Origin: Asparagopsis taxiformis
Taxonomy: Eukaryota > Rhodophyta > Florideophyceae > Bonnemaisoniales > Bonnemaisoniaceae
DNA length: 64,000 nt
Assembly (NCBI GenBank): GCA_030407315.1
Contig: JALQPE010001906.1
Location: forward strand, 1-64,000
Reading direction: 5' to 3'
The notes under the pieces are model-generated. The model searched no databases. It was not told the DNA's origin and saw only the letters and a program-made list of their open reading frames with translations. Both the position numbers and the translations under genes were made by a program. Below are positions 50,481-60,380 of the stretch, piece after piece (position 1 is the first letter of the stretch; every line of letters begins with the position of its first letter).

Positions 50481-52154
50481 ATCGGTATCTGTAGTACAAC
50501 GGGCTTTTGTTGAGCATGGAGAGCCTGGAAAAGGATGATGACGGATGAAGTTCCATTTCCCACTCAACGCTTATGCCAAATCATGGGGGTGCTCCCCGTA
50601 GCCGGGGAGTCCGTATAGGGATGCTAAAAGTGTCCATTGACATCTGATCACGGCGCACAAGGTGTGCTGATCCTGTCGGGGAATTTGGGCGAGACATAGA
50701 TATGGCGATCTGGCTGGCCTGCAAAGAGACGGTATCTCTCGCAATCCAACACCGAAGAGCCGGTGACAACCACTGCAGTTGTTTGCTCCCGTGTGGGAGG
50801 CCGAAGGAGACACTTGCTGAAGAGCAGCGATCTCCGGCGGCGCGCCGCAGCGTGAAATTTCCCTGCCCAAAACTTTGCGGCCAGGTGACGGGGCAAGCGA
50901 AGAGCCGCTTGAATCTCCCGCACCTACATTAGGGCCGACTAGCTAGCGGGCTAAGATATGTTAGGACTCTCATCCCTTTATCTCACTACATAAAGGTGCG
51001 CAAACCCCCAGGTTTGGGGGAGAAGGCAAGCGTGCCGGATCACATCGCCAACTAGTGTATAGACTGCAACACACACAATTCCCTGCACTCGCCACGGCAC
51101 CCTGCGCGGGACTTGTCCTAAGGTGAGAACATATGCTGTTAGAACCCAAGAAGAGGCTTCTAGGTGCTCTGCGAGTACTATTTCTTTGTTTTTCTGACTT
51201 TGAATCCGTTCAATAACACGGTAATTTTGCATGTTATGGGAGCAACAGTTACAAGTGTTGCCTTTCTAGTGATTCATTCTTCACCAATTAAATTAAAGTA
51301 ACTACTTAGTTTCACATATTAATCTATGGCATCCAATCACGAGCCTCCATTGCATGCACAATCTCCGCCCTAATTTCTGCTTGGGAACGGCCTTCACCAG
51401 ACATAACACGAATTTGCAAGTATCGGACAGGCTGTCTCGCAAGGCTATAAGCGGAAGCAGCGATGCGGGGCAATGGAGCGCAGGTCTTCGAAAGACCTGG
51501 AGACCATCTCCCCAATGATAGCTGGCCATACTGGCGACAGCTCGTTTGTGCTTGGGCAAACACAGCATGAGTGATGAAAAAGTAGCGCGGAAGACGCTGA
51601 GCGGCGCGCAGAGGGCTGGCTCCTACAGTGGAGTAAGGAGGGTAATTTCATCAGTTTATGTGGACGTAAGGCACACGGTCGAGATGAACAGTTTGTGCGC
51701 AGTGTTGCTTGGCGCAGGATGAGGGAGTGGTATGAAAAGTATGGAGGTTACACGCGCATGACGGTCGCGCATCAGCGTGACACTCATGTTCTATTTCTGT
51801 GTGCATTAGAGAGGAAGTGTTTTGTGGGCCACTGCTGCGCACTTTGGAAGCATTCAAACGCGTATGACAAAAGCTCACAGTCGGTCGCGGTGGGGACCGT
51901 AAAAATGCGACATACGACCCGGCAGACTGCATGGCATACACAATACAGTAATGCGTACAGGGGCCCATTTGCGCCAATCAGATGCTGGAGATTGGCAAAT
52001 ATCTTGGTATCGACATGTGCACCCCGACGTGTGATTAGCCGATCTCAAGTGAATCAAAACGCGCGTTTACAGCCTTGTGTGGCCATCGACCATCACTTTT
52101 ACATCGTGCAGCCACAAGACGTCTTTAACATCCACGAAAACGGACGCAATCGAT
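50481..52154. other. No supported gene
   Basis: Short ORFs on both strands with no domain. 50600-50940 is moderately GC-rich and may be retroelement-derived. The plus-strand frame 51695-52237 overlaps the end of the secreted-protein gene and looks like a shadow. Hairpins such as CAAACCCCCAGGTTTGG (51003) are minor. Confidence 0.35.
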
Positions 52155-53405
52155 CTAACCAAATACTCTTCTACCAACATGCATACTCCAATGAAGCGCC
52201 AATTGTGGTGACTCATAGTACCTTACATCAAACATAGTCATGCCCACCTCACCAATCATTCTCTCCGTCCACACATGCGAATACACAGAATTGACCTTGA
52301 CCATTCTTCTCGCACATTCCATACGCTCGCACAGCTGTCTGTAGCTCAGATCCTCGCCCTGATATCGAACCTTGTGGAAAGCGGTACCACACGGAATACC
52401 ATTACCAGGACAGAACGCATTCTCGATCAATCCGCCCTTGTGAATAAAGTGCTCATCAGAATAACCCAGCTTCCTCAATGCTTGCTCCTCAATACAAACC
52501 GATCCATCGTCCTCCTCACTCGGCTCTGGCGAAGTAGCCTCGTCGAAAACCGGCGTACCAGGAACCGTTTCAGTTGCAGGCGTAGCGGCAGGCGTGGACG
52601 CTATCCCAGGCTCACCAGTTTCGACAGGCATCGGAACCATAGTGGCGCCAGGATCCTCGGCGCTGATGGGCTCCTCCGTTGGCGGCACTTCCGGAGAAGT
52701 AACTTCCGCGGTAGGAACTGGCCTATCCACAATAACAGGCGTCGCATCCGCAGTCGGAGTGGCAACGGCCGGGGTCTCTGCAGGGGTTGCAGCGGGAGGC
52801 GTTACGACGGGAGTGGCCGCCGCGGGTGTGTCTTCAACCACGGGCGTCGGCGTCACCACCGGGGCGGGCGTCGGCGTCTCAACGTTGGACGGTGGTGCTG
52901 GCACGCTAGGAGTGACCACCGGGTTCATATCCGGAACCGGCGGGCTCGGAATCACAACGTCGGATCTCAGAATGTCCCAGCGTTGATAGCAGATACATTC
53001 AGGACGTTGCACGAGTTGTCCACACGATCCACCGATACCACCGGAAGCTTCCTCGAAACTCTCGAGCACGAATGAGTCTTCAAATTCGACCAATTGATGG
53101 CCGAACGCACAGCCGTTGAGCTGGCCGACGAAGAGCTGATCCTTGGAGTTGACGCTGCAGCAGCAGTTGCCGCGGGCGGATTGCTCCGGGGCTAGACAGC
53201 GGAGACGGCAGTCGTTGATGTCTTCAATGCCCTGACCGTCGCAATTGTTGGAGGTCAAGGTGCCGCGGGAGACGGCGGCCTGTGCGATGACTTCGTACAC
53301 ATTAGAGTTGGGCGAAATGACGGTGACGTCGCCCTCCTGCGCGATCATCGGCTGGGCGGAGGAGAGGGCGAGGACGAGAGCGAGGAGAAGGATGCGAGCG
53401 ACCAT
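52155..53405 (-). CDS. Secreted or cell-surface protein: Cys-rich domain, Pro/Thr-rich stalk, C-terminal domain
   Basis: ATG 53405 (AATATGG context) gives 416 residues beginning MVARILLLALVLALSSAQP, a clear signal peptide with cleavage likely after SSA. The frame extends 29 codons further upstream, but that would bury the signal. Residues about 45-135 are Cys-rich, with 11 or so Cys including a CCC run (RGNCCCSVNS) and ECICYQRWD. Residues about 140-295 are a low-complexity Pro/Thr/Ala/Val/Glu stalk (PTPAPVVTPTPVV), a candidate for dense O-glycosylation. The C-terminal 110 residues form a second domain (CIEEQALRKLGYSDEHFIHKG...CPGNGIPCGTAFH...LCERMEC). No family recognised. The layout suggests a cell-wall or extracellular-matrix protein. 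No transmembrane helix or GPI-like tail is visible. Confidence 0.75.
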   Translation of the reverse strand: MVARILLLALVLALSSAQPMIAQEGDVTVISPNSNVYEVIAQAAVSRGTLTSNNCDGQGIEDINDCRLRCLAPEQSARGNCCCSVNSKDQLFVGQLNGCAFGHQLVEFEDSFVLESFEEASGGIGGSCGQLVQRPECICYQRWDILRSDVVIPSPPVPDMNPVVTPSVPAPPSNVETPTPAPVVTPTPVVEDTPAAATPVVTPPAATPAETPAVATPTADATPVIVDRPVPTAEVTSPEVPPTEEPISAEDPGATMVPMPVETGEPGIASTPAATPATETVPGTPVFDEATSPEPSEEDDGSVCIEEQALRKLGYSDEHFIHKGGLIENAFCPGNGIPCGTAFHKVRYQGEDLSYRQLCERMECARRMVKVNSVYSHVWTERMIGEVGMTMFDVRYYESPQLALHWSMHVGRRVFG

Positions 53406-53481
53406 ATTGGGGGCACTGGTGTGATGGACGGGGACGGGTTGCGACCGGGAGCGGGCGTGTTGCGACGGCAAGCAGCGGTGG

Positions 53482-53487
53482 TTATAA
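53482..53487 (-). promoter_or_regulatory. TATA-like box of the secreted-protein gene
   Basis: Read on the minus strand, CCTTATAACC lies about 75 bp upstream of ATG 53405, a usual core-promoter distance when the leader is short. Confidence 0.45.
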
Positions 53488-54416
53488 GGCATCGACGGGG
53501 ATCGTTTTTAAGACATATGAGGATGCATCGCTCGCTGCGTGATGTAACGGGAAAATCGATGCAGAATGCTATTTTTGTGTTATTTCAACGGCCTGAATGC
53601 GGTGCTGTTATGCCGCGCGGTCATCGCTCAGTCACGGTGAAGGATGCGTGTCGGATCATGCCGCGCACGGCCACCAATCAAAATCGTACACTTGGATGCT
53701 GATTTGGCGTCACGTCGCCCCCGATTTATTCGACAAACTGCTGTATGCGTCTGCCGCTGCTTGCAACGGCTCTACGATTATTTCTTCGCCTTTTTTTCAA
53801 ATATTCGAAAATTCATCTCGCGTGCACCATCGCCAGCCATCCGTTAACTGCTAACCTTGCTTCCCAGTTGCACCCCCCACCCTTGGACGTTTCCCGCCTT
53901 CGATCTCCGCCGACACATCGCTACGCCCGCTCGCCTTCGAATCCACCTTAGATCGTTCCGTGTCCTATCAATATATGTACGATGTGGAGAGTTTGGTGTG
54001 GGCAGACGACATCCACTTGGGACCGCATTGACACCTTGCAACTATCTTATCATCAATTGCTTTCGGGCCTAAACAATTGAAACCAAAAAAGAGAAAATGA
54101 AAAGCAAATAACATGCAATCAGTTATGATTGGTCACCGGAAAGGACAGTCTGTCATCAACCATAAAGCAGAGAAACGTCAACTATCCATCCTTTCAGTTT
54201 CCAATTATATCTCGACAAAATCATACACGTAAACGATGCCGCACAGGCAGCAATACGCGTTCCGCTTCTCAAAGCCGCCCGACTGGGAAAACCGAAACGC
54301 GACTCACTCTCCGGCCATAGAAAAAAACTTTTCGTAGTCATTTCTCCGCGTCCACAGTAATCCTCCTCTTTCTACGCTTTATTCTCCTTCTTCTAGAAGC
54401 ACGCATCGCCATGGCC
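53488..54416. other. Divergent intergenic region
   Basis: It separates the secreted-protein gene (-) from the SDR gene (+). Apart from the two TATA-like boxes at its edges I see no repeat, RNA gene or ORF worth reporting. Confidence 0.4.
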
Positions 54417-54423
54417 TATAAAA
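54417..54423 (+). promoter_or_regulatory. TATA box of the SDR gene
   Basis: TATAAAA 64 bp upstream of ATG 54481, followed by a pyrimidine/CA-rich leader with no upstream ATG. Confidence 0.6.
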
Positions 54424-54480
54424 CAACACCGTCCCAACTGCACGCACCAGCGCTCCATCAATTCCACACAACTCGACACA

Positions 54481-55263
54481 ATGTCTTCAAAAACAGCTTT
54501 GATCATCGGCGGATCGACCGGAATCGGCTTTGCAACTGCCAAGCAGCTCATTCAACGCAACATCTCCGTCATACTAATCGCGCGTCGTGAGTCTCGACTG
54601 GACACAGCGAAGACCGCATTGCAATCGATCAATCCCGCCGTTGATGTCAAAACCATTTCTTCAAATATCACCGACAGGTCCTCCAAAATTGAGCTTGAAT
54701 CGGCCCTTCAGTCCATCATGGACGACCCCGACGTTCACATCGCCTATCTCGTCAATGCCGCCGGCACTTTCAATCCGAAACCGTTTGTGCAACACACATC
54801 CGAGGATTACGACATGTATCACGAGTTGAATCGCGCCACTTTCTTTCTCACACAGCTCGTGGTTCGCCACATGCAACAGCGCGGAGGCGGCTCAATTGTG
54901 AATGTCGGATCGATGTGGGCGCGGCAATCGTTGAAAGCGACGCCCAGTACTGCGTATTCAATGGCAAAAGCCGGGCTGCATAGTTTGACGCAGACACTGG
55001 CGATGGAACTGGCTGACCATAACATTCGCGTCAATTGTGTGAGCCCAGCTGTGGTGGAAACACCGATTTACGAAGCGTTTGTGCCGCAGGATGATATGCG
55101 TGATACGATGAAAAGCTTGGATGCCTTGCACCCGATTGGAAAGAGAGGGCAGCCCACAGATGTTGCAGTTGTGGTCGATTTCTTGTTGGATGAGGCGAAG
55201 ACTAGCTGGGTCACTGGTGCTATTTGGGACGTCGACGGCGGTGTTATGGCTGGAAGGAATTAG
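54481..55263 (+). CDS. Short-chain dehydrogenase/reductase (classical SDR)
   Basis: 260 residues, the usual classical SDR length, intronless, with ATG in an A(-3) context. The NAD(P)-binding motif GGSTGIG lies at residues 10-16, followed by ARRESRL at the end of the second strand, where basic residues favour NADP(H). NAAG near residue 93 stabilises the central sheet. Catalytic Ser in VGSMWA (near 146) and Tyr159/Lys163 (AYSMAKAG) complete the YxxxK triad. The C-terminal DVDGG is typical of fungal, plant and bacterial members of the 3-oxoacyl reductase-like group. It should oxidise or reduce a hydroxyl/carbonyl with a nicotinamide cofactor; the substrate is not predictable. No targeting peptide, so probably cytosolic. 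It is convergent with the LARP gene. Confidence 0.92.
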   Translation: MSSKTALIIGGSTGIGFATAKQLIQRNISVILIARRESRLDTAKTALQSINPAVDVKTISSNITDRSSKIELESALQSIMDDPDVHIAYLVNAAGTFNPKPFVQHTSEDYDMYHELNRATFFLTQLVVRHMQQRGGGSIVNVGSMWARQSLKATPSTAYSMAKAGLHSLTQTLAMELADHNIRVNCVSPAVVETPIYEAFVPQDDMRDTMKSLDALHPIGKRGQPTDVAVVVDFLLDEAKTSWVTGAIWDVDGGVMAGRN

Positions 55264-55998
55264 TAGTGATAGAAAAGACAGTCATTTTCTTCTCGACCCT
55301 AGATGTTCGACTAGATGCCAACACAATGTAAGCAAACTTTGGTAATTCGCGCTTTGTATACGCAAGGAAATGAATCAGTCTTGCTGACCTCTATGAGACA
55401 GATCAGAAAACAACCTAACATGGCGATAGCCATTCGCATGAGCTTTTTGGTAGCGGTTTCAACAATGTCTTGTACCATTCCTTCACAACCTTAAATCAAT
55501 CAGACTTGTCAATAATAATGCTACTCTGCCTGCCACATTGCCATTCCCTTCCATACAAACTCAAACGCCAACTTGTACATGTCCATTTACCACCTTCGTT
55601 CTTCATGACAAACAGCTGTGGCTGCATTCCTATCCTCCTCATCACACACACACGCACACACACGCACATTCCCAACCAAACATACAATCTCCCCTATCAC
55701 CATCGACTCCCTTAAAGCGACATAGCCTGCAATAGCCCACTATCGAGCCGCCAAGATAGCTACATCATCGTGCTCATACCAAAAATCTTGTCGCATGACA
55801 CCCAAACTCCTCAGAAAGATGATAGCATTTGGCTCCACTTGAACCCCATCACAACAAAGCATACGCAGAACATGTCGCTATCGTTGCTTGCTTGGTGATC
55901 CATATCTTCTATTCCTAACGACAACCCTGTGAGTCGGGCCAAGTTTCTCGCGCAGACCACATTCCCACAAGCATAATCACTTTCTCTCAAGTCCTGCT
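55264..55998. other. Convergent spacer with a CA microsatellite
   Basis: It lies between the SDR (+) and LARP (-) stops. A (CA)n run with CG interruptions at about 55643-55668 is the only structure noted. Both transcripts would terminate here. Confidence 0.5.
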
Positions 55999-58431
55999 TT
56001 AGGACTCCGAAATTCCACTCGATCGTTCCAAAAGCATGGCATCATTGTTCTTCGGCCACGCTTTAGGTCCCCCGGAAGCCCATGCTCCCTTTGCAGCTCC
56101 TGAATTTCCATTTGCCGTGGACTGCTCGCTCTTCCCGTTTTTCGAACTCTCGGCCACACCGTCAGCTACGGATATAGCTGCCATCTCGAGTGCAATTTCC
56201 TTGACATCGCCAGGGTCCCCACCATTGGCGACGTTTCCAGCCACTGATGAGCTTGTCTCAAAGTTACCAGTACCATACGTCTTTCCTTGATCCTCACCAT
56301 CAAAGCTCCTCTCCTTCCCAGCTTCGTCCTCTTGAGCTACAGCCGGAGCACTCTTTCGCCCATCTGGAGCGGCTGTCGATCCTGCAGCTCGGTTTGAGGG
56401 CACAGAGGAAGCTGCAAGGAAAAGCGACTTGGGCTTGTTCACCCATACAGGATGGGCACGATTGGTAGTGGCAGAAGCCTTGGACTTTGCAGATTCGCTG
56501 TCACGATTGGTGTCCGACTTGGCTTCAGGAATTGCCGTGGATGGTGAAACAGCCTGGGGCTTGTCCTGGACGGCAACCGATGACGATTGCACTTCATCTT
56601 TCTGGGTATCCCCATTTGGAATGTTCTTTGGATGATTTCCCTTTTTTCTCCGTCCATTTCTCTCCTTGTTCGGTGCTCCACTAGACGTGGCAGGCCCTTC
56701 CGGTTCGCTGCTGGGATCAGGAGACTTGGAAGACACCTCTGGCGAAATGCGAGGAGACGAAAAAACACGAGGTGAGGGTTTCTTCGAACGTAGGATCGCG
56801 GCATACGACATTGTTCCACCATTAACTGGCGCAGGGGCCTCGGCGACTTTCTTCTCAACCTGCGCCACCTCAATGCCTGATACCGGATCGGGGACCGCGT
56901 CCAGCGCGGCAGCCGTGTCCCCAGAAGTATCTGCTCTTTGCAGTTCAGATGAAGATTCTTTTGTATCTGTCACTGCAGATGAGTCTGTGTCCAAACTAGC
57001 CGAGTCAGCCACATCAATCTTCTTCCCGTCAGTTATTACAGGATTCTCTTCACTGATGGACACGTCCGGAGCAAAAGATGATAGGCTCGACGCAGAGGGG
57101 GCAACAGTCGGTGAATTCTTGCCTTCTTTGGGCGGAATTTTTGACATGACCGGCTGCGGGGGACGACCGGATGAAGTGTCACTGGATAGCGGCAACGGAG
57201 GGAAATGCATCGAATTCAAGTTGGGCTCCGGTTTCTTCTTGTCATCCCTGTGCGACTTTCGATCATCTCTCTGTGCGTTGTCTGCAGTCGGATCGCCCTT
57301 TCCGTCGCGCGAATCAAAGTGACGATCGTGGGCGTGACGACCGTTATTTGCGCGAGATCCCTTCTTACCCTTGCGACTGCCATTCTGCGCACGACCTGTG
57401 CCGTCTACGACAGTAGTCGGGGTTCTCGGGGCGCGCGTACCGTCTCTTGCACGGTCGGGGCGTGTTGGCTGATGTGGGCGATTACGGTAAGCGGGCATGT
57501 CTGCATGATCGCGAGCAAAATCGGCCTTGGTGCGAGAAGGATCGTCGCGAATTGACGGGATCATGTGTGGTGGATTGGAGACGAGATTGTCCGAATCATC
57601 ATCCTCATTTGTAGGATCCTGGGGCGGCACAGGTACCTGATCGAAGGAAGGTGCCTGTGGGTAGGCCATCATGTAGCCGGAGGGGGCCGGGGGCATTGCA
57701 CGCGGTGGGATGAATTGGCGCGGAAGCTGGCCATAGGCGGGTACATATGCTGGAGGCGCATAAGCATACTGGCCCATTTCCGGGGGCGGGTGGAGTACGG
57801 GAACGGGCATGCCCATTGGCATGACGGGGCTCATGGGATACTGTTCTGTCGTTGGGCGAGGGGATGGGAAGAGATGGGGGCGGAAATCGGAGCGGAGTGA
57901 ATGGTCGACGTGAAGTTCCACGCGAAGTTTGACGTTGTGAAGCGTCTTGTCGGTTAGGTAGGGGAGGGCTGTGGAGGCGCCAGTTGGGGTGTCGAAGACG
58001 GCAAAGAAGACGTCTTCGACGGGATGCACGGAGAGTAGGCCGGTTGCGGGGGTGCGATCGGGCGGGTTGAAGAGGGCGACAATTTCGTCTGGACGAGTTT
58101 GGATGGGGAGATCGTGAATGACGAGGGTTGAACGATGAGCCCATGCTGGTCGAATTCGGCAAGTTTTGTCATCAACTTGCACGACATTTGAACGGGTGCG
58201 AAGCAGGGTTGCGACGCGTTGTTTGTCGGTGACACCGAGACGGATCATTTTTGGGAAAGCGAGAATTATATCGAGGGAAACCCAAAGATCGTCGTCCATT
58301 TTGCGTTTGAGATAGTCGTCGTTTTGGAGATTGACATGGCCCATGTACCATTCCACTTGGGCGACAATTGCGTCCTCCATTGGGGAGGAATGGGCGGGGA
58401 CGTGCGGATGAGCGGGGCTGAAGTGTGTCAT
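55999..58431 (-). CDS. La-related RNA-binding protein (LARP4-like)
   Basis: An intronless 810-residue ORF. Residues about 20-95 are a La motif (IVAQVEWYMGHVNLQNDDYLKRKM; WVSLDIILAFPKMIRLG; LLRTRSNVVQVDD), the winged-helix fold that binds RNA 3' or poly(A) ends. It is followed at about 100-175 by an RRM-like domain (TLVIHDLPIQTRPDEIVALF...VFFAVFDTPTGASTALPYL). Residues 200-270 are Pro/Met/Tyr-rich (PPEMGQYAYAPPAYVPAYG), in which PAM2-like contacts with poly(A)-binding protein may hide. The remaining 500 residues are disordered and Ser/Lys/Asp-rich. La motif plus an adjacent RRM is the LARP4/LARP6 arrangement; LARP1 would need a DM15 tail, which I do not see. The likely role is cytoplasmic mRNA stability or translation. 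ATG 58431 is the first Met; a second at residue 18 (MEDAIVAQ) is also plausible. Confidence 0.85.
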   Translation of the reverse strand: MTHFSPAHPHVPAHSSPMEDAIVAQVEWYMGHVNLQNDDYLKRKMDDDLWVSLDIILAFPKMIRLGVTDKQRVATLLRTRSNVVQVDDKTCRIRPAWAHRSTLVIHDLPIQTRPDEIVALFNPPDRTPATGLLSVHPVEDVFFAVFDTPTGASTALPYLTDKTLHNVKLRVELHVDHSLRSDFRPHLFPSPRPTTEQYPMSPVMPMGMPVPVLHPPPEMGQYAYAPPAYVPAYGQLPRQFIPPRAMPPAPSGYMMAYPQAPSFDQVPVPPQDPTNEDDDSDNLVSNPPHMIPSIRDDPSRTKADFARDHADMPAYRNRPHQPTRPDRARDGTRAPRTPTTVVDGTGRAQNGSRKGKKGSRANNGRHAHDRHFDSRDGKGDPTADNAQRDDRKSHRDDKKKPEPNLNSMHFPPLPLSSDTSSGRPPQPVMSKIPPKEGKNSPTVAPSASSLSSFAPDVSISEENPVITDGKKIDVADSASLDTDSSAVTDTKESSSELQRADTSGDTAAALDAVPDPVSGIEVAQVEKKVAEAPAPVNGGTMSYAAILRSKKPSPRVFSSPRISPEVSSKSPDPSSEPEGPATSSGAPNKERNGRRKKGNHPKNIPNGDTQKDEVQSSSVAVQDKPQAVSPSTAIPEAKSDTNRDSESAKSKASATTNRAHPVWVNKPKSLFLAASSVPSNRAAGSTAAPDGRKSAPAVAQEDEAGKERSFDGEDQGKTYGTGNFETSSSVAGNVANGGDPGDVKEIALEMAAISVADGVAESSKNGKSEQSTANGNSGAAKGAWASGGPKAWPKNNDAMLLERSSGISES

Positions 58432-59039
58432 GCAAGCGCGTTATCGTGCTACTTGAGCGAGCGAGCGAGGGTGGTGGTTGGGCTGTGGATGGAGAGTTTG
58501 TGGACAGTGCAGCGCAGCGCAGCGCAGTGCAAAAAGTTGAAGAAATGGATTAGCAATGACAAACACACAAGAGCATCCGAGTCGATGGGCGGTGTGAACA
58601 AGATGAGCTGATGTTGTGGTTCATCGCCGTTGCGCCGACGGACAGCAGCGGGCCGTGCAAAGTGAACTGCAGTAGATAGATAGTGGCTGGCAAAGCGACA
58701 CAAAGCGAGCAAGCACACTGTGGCTGGCTGGCAGCGCACGTACGCCTGCTGGCACTCCTCTTCATATTCGACAACTCCAAACACATAATACTCTCCATCA
58801 TACACGTGGACCACCTACCGCCCTTCCCCTCCAATCCCCTCCGCACAAGTGTCCTGCACCTCCCGTCATGCCGCTCGCTGCTGCTCTCGTCGCCGCTCGC
58901 CGATCAGCAAAGCCCAACGCCGCGCCGCGCCGCGCCGCGCCGCGCCGCCGCCGCGCCGCCACCCTACTGTAATGCAATATTTACATTTACTCGCTGTACG
59001 ACGTGGACACGTATTCATTGCTGTACACATCCCTTTTTT
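58432..59039. other. Spacer between CAX stop and LARP start
   Basis: It contains the LARP promoter region, a CAGCG/GCAGC microrepeat at about 58508-58530, and a GCCGC repeat near 58915-58960. No TATA box and no ORF that I support. Confidence 0.5.
58915..58965. repeat. GCCGC microsatellite
   Basis: CGCCGCGCCGCGCCGCGCC-type run, about 45 bp, a pentanucleotide repeat in a GC spike 80 bp downstream of the CAX stop. Confidence 0.85.
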
Positions 59040-60380
59040 TTAGCCCATAAAGTAGAATGCGGTGGCTACAATGCAATAGCACATCATCAGCAGTGCACCC
59101 TCCAACCAATTGGTTCGCGAATCGCGCAGCGTCGCGTTGACAACAAACACTGAAAACCCAATGCAGATCGTGTCGAACAATTCGAAATGAAGCGTCAGAT
59201 GTTCGCCGCCAAACAACCATGAAACCACAACCAACACCGGCGCCGCAAATAGTGCAATCTGCACAGAGCTTCCACACGCAATCCCAACCGACAGATCAAT
59301 CTTATTGTGACGCGCCACCAAAATTGCACTCATGTGTTCCACAGCATTTCCGATCACTGGCAACAATACCACCGCGATAAACTTCTCCCCCAGCCCAACG
59401 CTCTGACTGAACCCGTCGATCGAATCAACAATGTACTCGCTTGAAATCGTTACCAACAAAACCATCCCAATCAATATACTCACCGCCACCGGAAGTGACG
59501 CCACCTGCTCCTCTTCTTCGTCCTCCCCTAACGAGCCCTCTCCCCCCTCCAAGTCCGCCCCCGGTGGATCATATAATGCTGCATGCGTGTACAATTGGAA
59601 AAACATGTACATGCCGTAAATAATCAACAAACATACACTCGTCACCAGCGACATCCTCTCCTCCGCCAGTTGTTTTTTGGCGCTTTCTTCGAGCGTCATT
59701 CCGAACAGCGCTGGTACCACAAATCCAAACACCGCAAACGATAATAAATCCGCATTTGCTTCGCTCACCGCCGGCAAAACTATCTGCTCGCGGTAACGCA
59801 ATCCACCGAAAAAAAACGCAGACCCAAGAACTAACAGCAAATTGCTCAGCACACTACCAGATATCGTATTCTGTATCAGCGCCATGCGTCCAGCTCGCAA
59901 CGCCGAAATCGACAAGATAAGCTCGACAGCATTCCCGAATGTTACGTTAACAAGTGCGCCAACCGTTTCAGTGGTGTGCTCGGCAATGTCCTCTGTGGCC
60001 TTGCCGAGTAGCATAGCGAGTGGAATCATGCCGACAAAGTTGAACGAAAACGTATAGATGGATGGAGCTTCAAAGAAGCCAGCCATGATGCCCAGCGGAA
60101 CGAATATAAGAAGCAGATTGAGAGCAGATGAATAGCCCTCAAGCCCTTGGCTAACGCCATGCCTCATGAGATTGAATTGACGGTCCATGGCGCCCATATC
60201 AGAGAGGGTGGATAGGTTGGGCGGAAAGCCTCCGAGCGTCGAATGACGCGCCAGAAGACCGCTATGATCATCGTTTGTCGAAGCGAGCGCGTATTCGCTA
60301 CGCGGTTGGTTAGCCGCGCCGTACGATAAGCGCCGGCGTCCTTTGAGCGCGTATTGTGTTTCCGACGCGTTTCTATCCAT
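59040..60380 (-). CDS. Vacuolar Ca2+/H+ antiporter, CAX family
   Basis: 446 residues, intronless, about 11 predicted membrane helices after a 70-residue hydrophilic N-terminus. The two signature alpha-repeats are present: GNAVELILSISALRAGRMALIQ near residue 147 and GNAVEHMSAILVARHNKIDLSVGIACGSSVQIALF near 345. They carry the Glu residues that bind Ca2+ and exchange it for H+. Between them an acidic loop (GGEGSLGEDEEEEQ, about 283-296) separates the two halves, as in fungal VCX1 and plant CAX proteins. It should use the vacuolar proton gradient to load Ca2+. ATG 60380 (ACAATGG context) is the natural start. Basic, Arg-rich residues in the first 40 positions may be a regulatory tail. Confidence 0.93.
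   Translation of the reverse strand: MDRNASETQYALKGRRRLSYGAANQPRSEYALASTNDDHSGLLARHSTLGGFPPNLSTLSDMGAMDRQFNLMRHGVSQGLEGYSSALNLLLIFVPLGIMAGFFEAPSIYTFSFNFVGMIPLAMLLGKATEDIAEHTTETVGALVNVTFGNAVELILSISALRAGRMALIQNTISGSVLSNLLLVLGSAFFFGGLRYREQIVLPAVSEANADLLSFAVFGFVVPALFGMTLEESAKKQLAEERMSLVTSVCLLIIYGMYMFFQLYTHAALYDPPGADLEGGEGSLGEDEEEEQVASLPVAVSILIGMVLLVTISSEYIVDSIDGFSQSVGLGEKFIAVVLLPVIGNAVEHMSAILVARHNKIDLSVGIACGSSVQIALFAAPVLVVVSWLFGGEHLTLHFELFDTICIGFSVFVVNATLRDSRTNWLEGALLMMCYCIVATAFYFMG

Noticed and set aside
51695..52237. 180-codon plus-strand ORF
   Set aside because: It overlaps the 3' end of the secreted-protein gene, has no domain, and its amino-acid mix is unremarkable.
52275..53075. 266-codon plus-strand ORF opposite the secreted-protein gene
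   Set aside because: Arg/Gly/Ser-rich mirror of the repetitive Pro/Thr stalk; the minus-strand reading has a signal peptide and patterned Cys residues.
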